Shown here one piece after another: positions 32,837-44,624 of a stretch of 64,000 nucleotides of DNA (position 1 is the stretch's first letter; the number at the start of each line of letters is the position of its first letter). Source of the DNA: Lolium rigidum (lineage: Eukaryota; Streptophyta; Magnoliopsida; Poales; Poaceae); NCBI RefSeq assembly GCF_022539505.1, contig NC_061508.1:64179754-64243753 (forward strand). Direction: 5' to 3'. The notes under the pieces are model-generated. The model did no database searches, had not been told where the DNA came from, and worked only from the letters and a program-made list of their open reading frames with translations. Position numbers and translations under genes: made by a program.

Positions 32837-33664
32837 AAGCATTGTTGTTGAAATTATTATTTTTAATGAAGTTTACATCAACATGTTCTTCTTGTGCAAC
32901 CAATGAAGCTAATGGAACATTATTAGGATCAACATTAGTCCTATCATTCGCAAGCATAGACATAATAGCATCAACCTTATCATTCAAGGAAGAGGATTCT
33001 TCAACAGAATTTACCTTCTTACCTTGTGGAGCTCTTTCCGTGTGCCATTCAGAGTAATTAACCATCATATTATCAAGAAGCTTTGTTGCTTCACCAAGAG
33101 TGATGGACATAAAGGTACCTCCAGCAGCTGAATCCAATAAATTCCGCGAAGAAAAATTTAGTCTTGCATAGAAGGTTTGGATGATCATCCAAGTTAACCA
33201 GAGATTTCATTCTTTCCCAAGCTTGAGCAACATGTTCATTATATAATTGTTTAAAATTCATTATGCTACTCCTCAAAGATATAATTTTAGCAGGGGGATA
33301 ATATCTACCAATAAAAGCATCCTTGCATTTAGTCCATGAATCAATACTATTCTTAGGCAGAGATAGCAACCAATCTTTAGCTCTTCCTCTTAATGAGAAA
33401 GGGAACAATTTTAATTTTATAATGTCACCATCTACATCTTTATATTTTTGCATTTCACATAGTTCAACAAAATTATTGAGATGGGCAGCAGCATCATCGG
33501 AACTAACACTGGAAAATTGCTCTCGCATAACAAGATTAAGTAAAGCAGGTTTAATTTCAAAGAATTCTGTCAGTAGTAGCAGGTGGAGCAATAGGTGTGC
33601 ATAAGAAATCATTATTATTTGTGCTAGTGAAGTCACACAACTTAGTATTTTCAGGGGTAGCCAT
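32837..33664 (-). pseudogene. gag: RT5 gag fragment
   Basis: Capsid-type protein. ATG at 33,664 begins MATPENTKLCDFTSTNN. A frameshift near 33,560 leads to the main frame with SLRGRAKDWLLSLP and IGRYYPP, typical of the Retrotrans_gag fold of this lineage. A deletion/frameshift near 33,195 is followed by GGTFMSITLGEATKLLDNMM and a WHTERAPQGKKVNSVEE stretch. The frame runs into the gap. Two breaks make it non-functional as read. Confidence 0.8.
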
Positions 33665-33884
33665 TTTAGCAGTAGTAAATAAAGCAAACTAGATAAAGTA
33701 AATGCAAGTACACTAATTTTTTTGTGTTTTCGATATAGCAAACAAGACAGCAAATAAAGTAAAGCTAGCAACTAATTTTTTTGTGTTTTGATATAAGTGC
33801 AGCAAACAAAGTAGTAAATAAAATAAAGCAAGACAAAAACAAAGTAAAGAGATTGAGAAGTGGAGACTCCCCTTGCAGCAGTGT

Positions 33885-34000
33885 CTTGATCTCCCCGGCA
33901 ACGGCGCCGTAAAAAGAGCTGGCGCGTAGTTGACGTGGGAGTCGAAATATTTGTGGTGTAGCTTTTCTTCGGCTCCCGGCAACGGCGCCGTAAAAGAGCT
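33885..34000 (-). other. RT5 duplicated primer-binding site
   Basis: TACGGCGCCGTTGCCGGG appears twice on the minus strand, just after the LTR (about 33,993-33,974) and again about 85-90 bp further in (about 33,912-33,893), each preceded by AGCTCTTT. It matches the tRNA-Asp-type site TGGCGCCGTTGCCGGGGA except for the first base(s). RT10 has only one copy. Confidence 0.75.
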
Positions 34001-35603
34001 TGATGGCGTGTATTTCACACGTTCGTTGGGCAACCCCAAGAGGAAGGTATGATGCGCACAGCAGCAAGTTTTCCCTCAGAAAGAAACCAAGGTTTATCGA
34101 ACCAGGAGGAGCCAAGAAGCACGTTGAAGGTTGATGGCGGCGGGATGTAGTGCGGCGCAACACCCGAGATTCCGGCGCCAACGTGGAACCCGCACAACAC
34201 AACCAAAGTACTTTGCTCCCAACGAAACAGTGAGGTTGTCAATCTCACCGGCTTGCTGTAACAAAGGATTAACCGTATTGTGTGGAAGATGATTGTTTGC
34301 AGAGAAAATAGTAAAAACAAGTATTGCGTAAGCAGATTTGTATTTCAAGTATTAAAGAATGGACCGGGGTCCACAGCTTCACTAGAGGTGTCTCTCCCAT
34401 AAGATAAAAGCATGTTGGGTGAACAAATTACAGTCGGCAATTGACAAATAGAGAGGGCATAACAATGCACATACATGACATGATAAGTATAGTGAGATTT
34501 AATTGGGCATTACGACAAAGTACATAGACCGCCATCCAACCGCATCTATGCCTAAAAAGTCCACCTTCAGAGTTATCGTCCGAACCCCTCCAAGTATTAA
34601 GTTGCAAAGCAAATGTACAATTGCATTAAGTATGGTGCGTAATGTAATCAACAACTACATCCTCGGACATAGCGCCAATGTTTTATCCCTAGTGGCAACA
34701 AGCACAACACAACCTTAGAACTTTCTCATCATCGTCCCGGTGTCAATGCGAGCATGAACCCACTATCGAGCATAAGTACTCCCTCTTGGAGTTAAAAGTA
34801 AAAACTTGGCCAGAGCCTCTACTAGAAACGGAGAGCATGAAAGATCATAAACAACACATGTATAATAACTTGATAATTAACATGACATAGTATTCTCTAT
34901 CCATCGGATCCCGACAAACACAACATATAGAATTACAGATAGATGATCTTGATCATGTTAGGCAGCTCACAAGATCTAACAATGAAGCACAATGAGGAGA
35001 AGACAACCATCTAGCTACTGCTATGGACCCATAGTCCAGGGGTGAACTACTCACTCATCACTCCGGAGGCGACCATGGCGGTGTAGAGTCCTCCGGGAGA
35101 TGATTCCCCTCTCCGGCAGGGTGCCGGAGGCGATCTCCCGGATCCCCCGAGATGGGATCGGCGGCGGCGGCGTCTCGCAAGGTTTTCCGTATCGTGGCTC
35201 TCGGTACCGGGGGTTTCGTCACGGAGGCTATTTGTAGGCGGAAGGGTAGGTCAAGAGGCGGCACGGGGCCCCACACCACAGGGTCGCGCGGCCAAGGGGG
35301 GCCGCGCCGCCCTATAGTGTGGCCCCTCCGTGGCCCCTCTTCGTCTCTCCTTCGGACTTCCGGAAGCTTCGTGAGAAAATAGGCCCCCGGGCTTTGATTT
35401 CGTCCAATTCCGAGAATATTTCGTTACTAGGATTTCTGAAACCAAAAACAGCAGAAAACAAAGAATCGGCACTTCGGCATCTTGTTAATAGGTTAGTTCC
35501 AGAAAATGCACGAATATGACATAAAGTGTGCATAAAACATGTAGGTATCATCAATAATATGGCATAGAACATAAGAAATTATCGATACGTCGGAGACGTA
35601 TCA
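34001..35603 (-). repeat. RT5 5' LTR (1,603 bp)
   Basis: It starts TGATACGTCTCCGACGTATC at 35,603 and ends ACACGCCATCA at 34,001. It matches the RT10 3' LTR (51,576-53,175) along its whole length with scattered differences. Confidence 0.9.
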
Positions 35604-36699
35604 GCCACCATCGCGAAACTCCGTTTCAGGAGACAGAAGTCTCTGTTCCGGCACCCTGCCGGGACGGGGAAGTGCCCCCGGAAGCCATCTCCATCAACGC
35701 CATCGCCTCCATCATGCTCCGTGAGTAGTTCCCCCATGGACTACGGGTTCTAGCTGTAGCTAGTTGGTATTCTCTCCCCCATGTACTTCAATACAATGAT
35801 CTCATGAGCTGCCATACATGATTGAGATTCATCTGATGTAATCGGTGTTGTGTTTGTTGGGATCCGATGGATTGTTACATTATGATTAGTCTATCTATAA
35901 AGTTTGTGAAGTTATTGTTGCTGCAATCTTGTTGTGTTTAATGCTTGTCACTAGGGCCCGAGTGGCATGATCTTAGATTTAAGCTCTATACTTATTGCTT
36001 AGATTGTATCTACAAGTTGTATGCACATGTCTATGTCCGGAACCAAAGGCCCCAAAGTGACGAAATTGGGACAACTCGGAGGGAAAGGCTTAGATATGAG
36101 GATCACATGTTTTCACGCGAGTGTTAATGCTTTTCTCTCGGTGCTCTATTAAAAGGAGTGCCTTAATTTCTAGTAGATTCCCTAGAGGCCCGGCTGCCAC
36201 CAGCTGGTAGGACAAAAGATGTTGTACAAGTTTCTCATTGCGAGCACGTATGACTATATATGGAAAACATGCCTACATAATTAATGATCTTGATGTTCTG
36301 TCTTAATGCTATTTCAATCCTATCAATTGCCCAACTGTAATTTGTTCACCCAACACTTGTTATAGGAGAGTTACCACTAGTGTAGATAGCTGGGAACCCC
36401 GGTCCATCTCTCATCATTATATACTCGTTCTACATGTCATTGGAAGTAGTATCAACTATTTTCTGGTGCCATTGCCTCTTTGTTACTATTACTGCTGCTG
36501 TGTTACTGTTACTACTGCTCTCATATTACTGCTACTTTCACATCACCCCTGTTACTAGTGCTTTTCCAGGTGCAACTGAATTGACAACTCAGTTGTTAAG
36601 GCTTATAAGTATTCTTTACCTCCCCTTGTGTCGAATCAATAAATTTGGGTTTTACTTCCCTCGAAGACTGTTGCGATCCCCTATACTTGTGGGTCATCA
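35604..36699 (+). repeat. LTR6: 5'-truncated LTR of another gypsy family
   Basis: Plus strand. The right end TATACTTGTGGGTCATCA is a typical Triticeae gypsy LTR end (TG...CA), and the GTGTCGAATCAATAAATTTG block near 36,630 fits that end. It shares GCACCCTGCCGG and GGGATCCGATGGATTG blocks with the RT5/RT10 LTRs but is otherwise distinct. A GGTGCCATTGCC primer-like phrase occurs inside (about 36,465). No internal region accompanies it: solo or broken. Confidence 0.65.
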
Positions 36700-37222
36700 C
36701 TTGTTTACTCTGACTTGAGGGTGCTCTCGTAGCCCTACACAATGAATGGTGTTTATTATCCAACAAGAGAGTGTTAGAAAGTAGCACAAGTGAGGAGAAG
36801 TTATTTATTTATTATGTGATCATTGTTGAGAGTGTCCACTAGTGAAAGTATGATCCCTAGGCCTTGTTTCCGAATATCGAAACTCCGTTTATTTACTGTT
36901 CTACTGCATGTTTACTTGCTGCCATATTTATTTCAGATTGTTATTACCACTCATATTCATCCATATTACTTGCATCTTAATATATCTTCGCCGAACTAGT
37001 GCACCTATACATCTGACAAGTGTATTAGGTGTGTTGGGGACACAAGAGACTTCTTGTATCGTAATTGTAGGGTTGCTTGAGAGGGATATCTTTGACCTCT
37101 ACCTCCCTGAGTTCGATAAACCTTGGGTGATTCACTTAAGGGAAAATTGCTGTTGTTCTACAAACCTCTCGCTCTTGGAGGCTCAACACCGTCTACAGGA
37201 ATAGAAGCGTGCGTAGACATCA
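36700..37222 (+). repeat. RT7 5' LTR, 3' part
   Basis: Colinear with 41,715-42,229 of the 3' LTR (shared GAGGGTGCTCTCGTAGCCCT and ending GCGTGCGTAGACATCA). Confidence 0.85.
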
Positions 37223-37231
37223 AGCTATTTT

Positions 37232-37250
37232 CTCGGCGCCGTTGTCGGGG
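37232..37250 (+). other. RT7 primer-binding site
   Basis: TCGGCGCCGTTGTCGGGGAG lies ten bases after the LTR; it is a variant of the tRNA-Asp-type site. Confidence 0.6.
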
Positions 37251-37394
37251 AGGTAAGGTAAAAGGTATTCACATCCTCCGACTACTAAGCTATTTCCTAG
37301 CACTGTTGCCGGTGTGTGAGTGCTCGAAGCTATTTCCTTTAGATCCTGCAATTGCATCTTTTTGTTTCTTGTTTTTATTTTTCACTAGTTAGGT

Positions 37395-38215
37395 TTAATG
37401 GAAAACAACAAAAAATTAGAGATCTTTATGAACTTTATATTGAATTAGGACATGATGTGTTTGAAGAGAAAATTAAAAAACCCATGGAACTTTGTTTGCA
37501 AAATAGTTGTAGCAATGTTATTAGCATGAACTCTTTGAACACTATTATTGCTAATGCTATGGAAGAATTTAAGCTTGGGGAAGCTGGTTTTGATATTTTT
37601 AGTCCCCCAAGTTTTGAGGAGAAAATTTTCTTTGATGATACTTTGCCTCCCATTTATGATGATTATAATGATAGTGGTATTTTGGTGCCACCTACTACGG
37701 AGGATAAAGTTTATTATGAATATACTATGCCTCCTATATTTGACGATTATGGTGATGAGAATAATAATGATAGCTACTTTGTTGAATTTGCTCCCACTAT
37801 AATTAATAAGAATGACTATGCTTATGTTGGGAGTAGTAATTATTTTATGCATGAGACTCATGATAAGAATGCTTTATGTGATAGTTATATTGTTGAGTTT
37901 GTTCATGATGCTACTGAAAATTATTATGAGAGAGGGAAACATGGTTATATGCATCTTAATAATATTAAGTTTCCCCTCTTTATGTTGAGAATCTTGAAGT
38001 TGCGCTTGTTTTGCCTTTCTATGCTTATTGCATTATGCTTACATGACTTGTTTATTTACAAGATTCCTATGCATAGGAAGCGGGTTAGGCTTAAATTTGT
38101 TTCATACTTGCTTTTTGATGCTCTCTTTGCTTCAACTCTTATTTCTTGCGAGTGCAACATTAAAATTGCTGAGCCCATTTTAATGGCTATAAAGAAAGCA
38201 CTTCTTGGGAGATAA
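37395..38215 (+). CDS. RT7 ORF: unknown acidic protein with a C-terminal hydrophobic segment
   Basis: The open frame runs 37,352-38,215. A family-consistent start is uncertain: RT8's first ATG reads MENNNKIRELY, while RT7's aligned ATG (37,399) is out of frame with the rest by one base. The protein has LGHDVFEEKIKKPMELCL, then NSLNTIIANAMEE, then two ~30-residue acidic repeats of the type PP-x-x-E(E/D)K-x-x-x-(D/E)-x-x-x-PPI-x-DDY, then YFVEFAPT. The end has a hydrophobic stretch (about FMLRILKLRLFCLSMLIAL) followed by basic KIPMHRKRVRLK, like a single membrane helix with a positive flank. No known domain. It occupies the usual gag place. It stops at TAA just before the conserved GGGAGATAACCCATG block. 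A close homologue sits in RT8. Confidence 0.55.
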
Positions 38216-40791
38216 CCCATGTTTTATTTTGCTACTGTTTTGTTGTGTCTTGGAAGTTGTTACTACTGTAGCAACCGCTTCTTATCTTTATTTTATTGCA
38301 TTATTGTGCCAAGTAAAGTCTTTGATAGTAAGGTTGATACTAGAATTGGATTACTGCGCATAAACAGATTTCTTGCTGTCACGAAATTGAGTAGCCCCGT
38401 CTGTAGGTAACTCAGAAACATCTGCCAATTTACGTGTGTGATCCTCAGATATGTACGCAACTTTCATTCAATTTGAGCTTTTTCATCTGAGCAAGTCAAG
38501 TGCCCCTGAAAAATTCGTCTTTACGGACTGTTCCGTTTTGACAGATTCTGCCTTTTATTTCGCATTGCCTCTTTTGCTATGTTGAATGGATTTCTTTGTT
38601 CCATTAACTTTCAGTAGCTTTGTGCAATGTCCAGAAGTGTTAAGAATGATTGTGTCACCTCTGAATATGTGAATTTTTGATTATGCACTAACCCTCTAAT
38701 GAGTTTGTTTTGAGTTTGGTCCGGAGGAAGTTTTCAAGGGTCAAGAGAGGAGGATGATACAATATGATCAAGAAGAGTGAAAAGTCTAAGCTTGGGGATG
38801 CCCCCGTGGTTCATCCCTGCATATTTCAAGAAGACTCAAGCATCTAAGCTTGGGGATGCCCAAGACATCCCCTTCTTCATCGACAACTTATCGAGTCACC
38901 TCTAGTGAAACTATATTTTTATTCCGTCACATCTTATGTGCTTTACTTGGAGCGTCTGTGTGCTTTTATTTTCGTTTTGTTATTTTCATTCTCTGAATAA
39001 ATTCATGCTTGTTTGGGAGAGAGACACGCTCCGCTCGTTCAAATGAACACTGGTGTTCTTAGCTTTACTTTTAATGTTCATGGCGAAGGTTGAAACCGCT
39101 TCGTTCATAGCTATTTGGTTGGAAACAGAAAATGCTTCATGTGGTAATTGGTATATTGTCTTGAATAACTTGATACTTGGCAATTGTTTTGCTCAAATAG
39201 ATCATGTTTAAGCTCTTGCATCATGTACTTTGCACCTATTAGTGGAGAACTACCATAGAGCTTGTTGAAATTTGGTTTGCATGATTGGTCTCTCTAAAGT
39301 CTAGATATTTTCTGGTGAAGTGTCTGAACAACAAGGAGACAGTGTAGAGTCTTATAATGCTTGCAATATGTTCTTATGTAAGTTTTGTTGTATCGGTTCA
39401 TACTTGTGTTTGCTTCAAACAACCTTGCTAGCCAAAGCCTTGTACCGAGAGGGAATTCTTCTCGTGCATCCAAATCCTTGAGCCAAAACCTATGCCATTT
39501 GTGTCCACCATACCTACCTACTATGTGGTATTTCTCTGCCATTCCAAAGTAAATTACTTGAGTGCTACCTTTAAAACTTCATTCTTTGTCTTTGCAATAT
39601 ATAGCTCATGGGAAAATAGCTTAAAAACTATTGTGGTAAAGAATATGTAGCTTATGTATCTTATTTCTTATAAGTTGCTTGTTGAGCGGTAACCATGTTT
39701 CTGGGATCGCCATCAACTATTACACCTTTGTTGAATATCATGTGAGTTGCTATGCATGTTCGTCTTGTCTCGAAGTAAGGGTGATTTATCATGATCAAAT
39801 GGTTTGAGTATGCATATTGTTAGAGAAGAACATTGGGCCGCTAGCTAAAGCCATGAATCATGGTGGAAGTTTCAGCTTGGACATCAATCCTCAATCTCTT
39901 ATGAGAATATTATCCGTTGTTGAATGCTTATGCATTAAAGAGGAGTCCATTATCTCGTTTTCTATGTTGTCCCTGTATGGATATCCTAAGTTGAGATCTA
40001 TCAAAAACGAGAAAGCAAATGCGATCTATCTCCTTGGACCTTTGTACGAAGCGGCATAGAGGTACCCCTTTGTGACACTTGGTTGAAACATATGTTATGC
40101 AATGATAATCCATGTAAATCCAAGCTAATTAGGACAAGGTGCGAGCACTATTGGTATTCTATGCATGAGGCTTGCAACTTATAGGATGTCTTATGCATAA
40201 CAAATATGAATTATTACTACCGTTGACAAAATTGTTTCTATGTTTTCAAAATGAAAAGCTCTAGCACAAAAATAGTAATCCATGCTTCCCTCTGCGAAGG
40301 GCCAATTCTTTTACTTTATGTTGAGTCAGTTTACCTATTTCCTTCTATCTTAGAAGCAAACACTTGTGTCAACTATGTGCATTGATTCCTACATACTTTC
40401 TTATTTGCATTCATCATATTACTTTGTGTTGACAATCATCCATGAGATATACATCCATGAGATATACATGTTGAAGTTGAAAGCAATTGCTGAAACTTAT
40501 ATCTTCCTTTGTGTTGCTTCAAAACTTTCTACTAAGAATCTATTGCTTTATGAGTTAACTCCTATGCAAGTCTTATTGATGCTTGTCTTGAAAGTACTAT
40601 TCATGAAAAGTCTTTGCTATATGATTCAGTTGTTTAGTCATTATCTTTACCATTGCTTTGAATCACTTCATTCATCTCATATGCTTTACAATAGTATGAT
40701 CAAGATTATGTTGATAGCATGTCACTTCAAAAATTATCCTTGTTATCGTTTACCTACTCGAGGGCGAGTAGGAACTAAGCTTGGGGATGCT
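38216..40791 (+). other. RT7 long non-coding internal region
   Basis: About 2.6 kb without a credible ORF. It is colinear with RT10 48,989-51,575. Two internal copies of AAGCTTGGGGATGCCC lie at about 38,789 and 38,848, and the true polypurine-like copy at 40,777-40,790 abuts the LTR. It presumably replaces gag-pol. Confidence 0.75.
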
Positions 40792-42229
40792 TGATACGTC
40801 TCCAACGTATCTATAATTTCTGATGTTCCATGCTAGTTTTATGACAATACCTACATGTTTTGTTCACACTTTATATCGTTTTGATGCATTTTCCGGAACT
40901 AACCTATTAACGAGATGCCGAAGTGCCGGCTTCTCGTTTTCTCGATGTTTTTTGGTTCCAGAAATCTTACACAGGAAATATTCTCGGAATTGGACGAAAC
41001 AAAAGCCATACTTCCTATTTTCCACGGAAGGTTCCAGAGCACCGAAGAGGGGCCAGAGGGGAGCCAAGGGGGCCCCACCCCACATGGCGGGGCGGCCAAG
41101 GGGGGGCGCGCCCCCCTATGGTGTGGGTCCCTCAGGACCCCTCCGAGGCTGCCCTTCCGCCTATAAAGTCTCTCCGTCGCGAAAACCCTAAAGAGATAAG
41201 CCACGATACGAGAAAAGTTACGCAGCCGCCGCCATCGCGAAGCCAAGTTCGGGGACGGAATCTCTGTTCCCGCACGCCGCCGGACGGGGAATTGCCCCTG
41301 GAAGCCATCTCCATCGACGCCACCGCCATCTTCATCGCCATCGCTGTCTCCCATGATGAGGAGGGAGTAGTTCTCCCCGAGAGCTGAGGGCTCTACCGGT
41401 AGCTATGTGGTTCATCTCTCTCTCCCATGGTGTGATCTTTATGTGATCATGAGCTTTGTATCACTATTAATCTATGTGCTACTCTAGTGATGTTATTAAA
41501 GTAGTCTATTCCTCCTTCATGATGTAATGTCGACAAGTGTGTGCATCATGTAGTACTTGGCGTAGGTTATGATTGTGATCTCTTGTAGATTATGAAGTTA
41601 ACTATTACTATGCACTCTAGAGGTTACTTTAATATGAACTCCGGATTCACTCTCCACGGTGTGACGGTGACGGTGTGCGCATCGTGTGTGATTCCTTTAT
41701 GACGTTGTGGAGCTTGTTTACTCCGGCTTGAGGGTGCTCTCGTAGCCCTACACAATGAATGGTGTTTATTATCCAACAAGAGAGTGTTTGAAAGTAGCAC
41801 AAGTGAGGAGAAGTATTTATTATGTGATCATTGTTGAGAGTGTCCACTAGTGAAAGTATGATCCCTAGGCCTTGTTTCCGAATATCGAAACTCCGTTTAT
41901 TTAATGTTCTACTGCATGTTTACTTGCTGCCATATTTATTTCAGATTGTTATTACCACTCATATTCATCCATATCACTTGCATCTTACTATCTCTTCGCC
42001 GAACTAGTGCACCTATACATCTGACAAGTGTATTAGGTGTGTTGGGGACACAAGAGACTTTTTGTATCGTAATTGCAGGGTTGCTTGAGAGGGATATCTT
42101 TGACCCACTACCTCCCTGAGTTAGATAAACCTTGGGTGATTCACTTAAGGGAAACTTGCTGTTGTTCTACAAACCTCTCTCTTGGAGGCCCAACACTGTC
42201 TACAGGAATAGAAGCGTGCGTAGACATCA
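40792..42229 (+). repeat. RT7 3' LTR (1,438 bp)
   Basis: It starts TGATACGTCTCCAACGTATC and ends GCGTGCGTAGACATCA. The first ~350 bp is related to the RT5/RT10 LTR, the rest is not. The 3' end joins directly to RT8 LTR sequence. Confidence 0.9.
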
Positions 42230-43572
42230 ACCTGCCCTAGGCGCGGCCTGGCCCGTGCCTAGGGGTGGTGTGGGCCACCCTGGCCTCCACCGACATTGCC
42301 CTTCCGCCTATTTATTGACGATCTCGAGAAAACCCTGAATACCCGAGCCTCCATCCACGAAAAGTTCTGTCGCGGCCGCCATTGCAGAACCCATCTCGGG
42401 GGGTTCTGAAGCTCTTCCCGGCACCCTGCCGGAGGGGGAAATCATCATCGGAGGCATCTACATCGCCATGCCTTCCTCCGATGTGATGCGTGAGTAGTTC
42501 ATCCCTGGACTATGGGTCGATAGTAATAGCTAGATGGTTGTCTTCTCCAATTTGAGCCTCATGTTTAGATCTCTGGAGCTGCCCTACATGATCAAGATCA
42601 TCCTTATGTAATGCTACATGTTGTGTTTGCTGGGATCCAATGAATATTGTATACTATGTTGAGGTCGATTATATATTCATGTCATATGTTATTTGTGATC
42701 TTGCATGCTCTCCGTTGCTAGTAGATACTCTGGCCAAGTAGATACTTGTGACTCCAAGAGGGGTATTTATGTTCGATAGTAGGTTCACGCCTCTAGTTTT
42801 ATGGAAGAGTGACAATAACTTGTTAGATTTTAGATGTGCTGTTGCTACTAGGGAGAAAACAACAATGTTTTATCCGAGGGTAATTCTATTGTTTACTTTT
42901 CACACATTGCTTAATGTGATAATCTGTTGCTTGCAACTTAATACTGGAAGGGGTTCGGACGATAACCGGAAGGTGGATTATTAGTCATAGACGCAGTTGG
43001 ATTACGGTCTATGTATTATGTTGTAATGCCCAGACGAATCTTATAGTAATCATCTTGTCATGTATGGTCGATATTCTTTCAATTGCCCAGCTGTAATTTG
43101 TTCAGCTAGCATGCTATTTATCTTTATAAAAACACACCTCTAGTAAATTGTGGACCCCGTTCCTTTTCTTTACACTAATAAATTCAACCATTGTAATCAT
43201 GCTCTATTTACTTACTACAAAGCTATGTTCTCTTTAATTACTGCAAACATCTCTTTCCACTCGATACGTCTAATCCTTTGTGTTCAGCAAACCGGTGAGA
43301 TTGACAACCTCACTATAAGTTGGGGAAAAGTACTTTGGTTGTGTTGTGTGAAGGTCCCACGTTGTTGATGACGCCTGTACTGCGCCCTGCCACTAGTCAA
43401 CTAGCAACACCTTCAGAAGTCACACATTTCTCCTACTGGTCGATTAAACCTTGGTTTCGTACTGAGGGAAAACTTTTTGTTGTGATCATCACACCTTTCT
43501 CTTGGGGTTTCCCAACCGCTTCCACAACAACCGCCACCAAGATTGTCTGGCTCCATCACCGGAGTACCATCA
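42230..43572 (+). repeat. RT8 5' LTR, lacking its 5' end
   Basis: It is homologous over most of its length to RT5/RT10 LTRs (GAACTACTCAC-type block, GGGATCC, CTCTCCGTT, CGGTGAGATTGACAACCTCA) but well diverged. It ends GGAGTACCATCA. The missing start abuts the RT7 3' LTR. Confidence 0.8.
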
Positions 43573-43580
43573 AGATTTTC

Positions 43581-43599
43581 TGGTGCCATTGCCGGGGAG
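43581..43599 (+). other. RT8 primer-binding site
   Basis: TGGTGCCATTGCCGGGGAGA is a variant of the tRNA-Asp-type site (GGTGCC for GGCGCC). Confidence 0.6.
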
Positions 43600-43811
43600 A
43601 AAGAGGATTTCTGCAAGGGGAGTCTCTCATCTCCAATCACTTTACTTTTTTATTGTTTTTCTTAGTTTATTTTATTTTGTCTTGTTTGCTTATTTATATC
43701 AAAACCACACAAAAATTAGTTTCTATTATAGTTGTTATTTGTGTTGCTTAGTTTATTCCATGCTCACTTTCCACGTTGATGTTTCTTGTTTTATTTTACT
43801 AGTTAGGCTTA

Positions 43812-44624
43812 ATGGAAAACAACAACAAAATTAGAGAGCTCTATAGTATTTATCTTGAGTTAGGACATGAAGTGTTTGAAGAGAAAATTAAAAAACCGAT
43901 GGAACTTTATTTGCATGCTAATGGAAATGTTATTAGTACAAATTCTTTGAACACCATTATTGCTAATGCTATGGAAAATTCTAAGCTTGGGGAAGCTAGT
44001 TTTCATGAAAATGATCTTTTTACTTCCCCCGCTTTAGAGGAGAAAATTTGCTACGATTATTACAATGATGAATATGATATTTTCAGTCCACCTACTATTG
44101 AGGAGAAAATTTATTATGATTACAATTTGTCTCCTATATCTGATGATTATCGTGATGAGAATAATAATGATAGCTATTTTGTTGAATTTGCTCCCACTAC
44201 AATTAGTAAGAATGACTCTGCTTATGTGGAGAGTAATACTTATTTTATTCATGTGGCTCATGATAAGAATGTTTTATGTGATAGTTATATTGTTGAGTTT
44301 ATTCATTATGCTACTAAAAATTATTATGAGAGAGGAAAATATGGGTGTAGAAGTTTTCATGGTACTAAAACACCTCTCTATATGCTGAAAGTTTTGAAGT
44401 CACTCTTGTTTTATCTTCTTATGTGTGTCCCTTTATTCTTTGTGAATTCATTTTTGTACAAGATTCCTATGCATAGGAAGCGGGTTAGACTTAAATGTGT
44501 CTTGAATTTGCTTCTTGATGCTTCTTCACTTGATAATACTTTATGCTCACTCTTTTTCTGCCCCCAGCTGAAAGGCGTTAAAGAAAAGCACTCTTTGGAG
44601 ATAACCCATGTTTATTTACTGTAA
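43812..44624 (+). CDS. RT8 ORF: homologue of the RT7 ORF
   Basis: 270 codons from ATG 43,812 (MENNNKIRELYSIYLELGH). It shares with RT7 the EKIKKPMEL and NSLNTIIANAME stretches, the acidic EEKI-x-YD repeat, DENNNDSYFVEFAPT, CDSYIVEF and the C-terminal hydrophobic segment followed by YKIPMHRKRVRLK. The last ~35 residues differ because the frame runs on through the AGCTGAAAGGCGTTAAAG block. Conservation between two elements with different LTRs suggests it once was selected. Function unknown; membrane attachment is an inference from the hydrophobic stretch. Confidence 0.6.
   Translation: MENNNKIRELYSIYLELGHEVFEEKIKKPMELYLHANGNVISTNSLNTIIANAMENSKLGEASFHENDLFTSPALEEKICYDYYNDEYDIFSPPTIEEKIYYDYNLSPISDDYRDENNNDSYFVEFAPTTISKNDSAYVESNTYFIHVAHDKNVLCDSYIVEFIHYATKNYYERGKYGCRSFHGTKTPLYMLKVLKSLLFYLLMCVPLFFVNSFLYKIPMHRKRVRLKCVLNLLLDASSLDNTLCSLFFCPQLKGVKEKHSLEITHVYLL

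Larger units (their letters stand above)
32837..35603 (-). mobile_element. RT5: Ty3/gypsy element, 5' LTR and gag (Sabrina/Athila-like)
   Basis: Minus strand order: 5' LTR 35,603-34,001, primer site(s), short leader, gag 33,664-32,837, then the gap. The LTR belongs to the same family as the RT10 LTRs. The tRNA-Asp-type primer site and TGATACGTCTCCGACG LTR start match the Athila-lineage elements common in Triticeae; the family name Sabrina is a recollection, not a search result. Confidence 0.85.
36700..42229 (+). mobile_element. RT7: non-autonomous gypsy-type element with unknown ORF
   Basis: 5' LTR remnant 36,700-37,222 (its first ~900 bp is missing, abutting LTR6), primer site near 37,232, ORF 37,395-38,215, long non-coding region, polypurine-like AAGCTTGGGGATGC and a full 3' LTR 40,792-42,229. 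No gag, RT or integrase was found. Confidence 0.85.
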
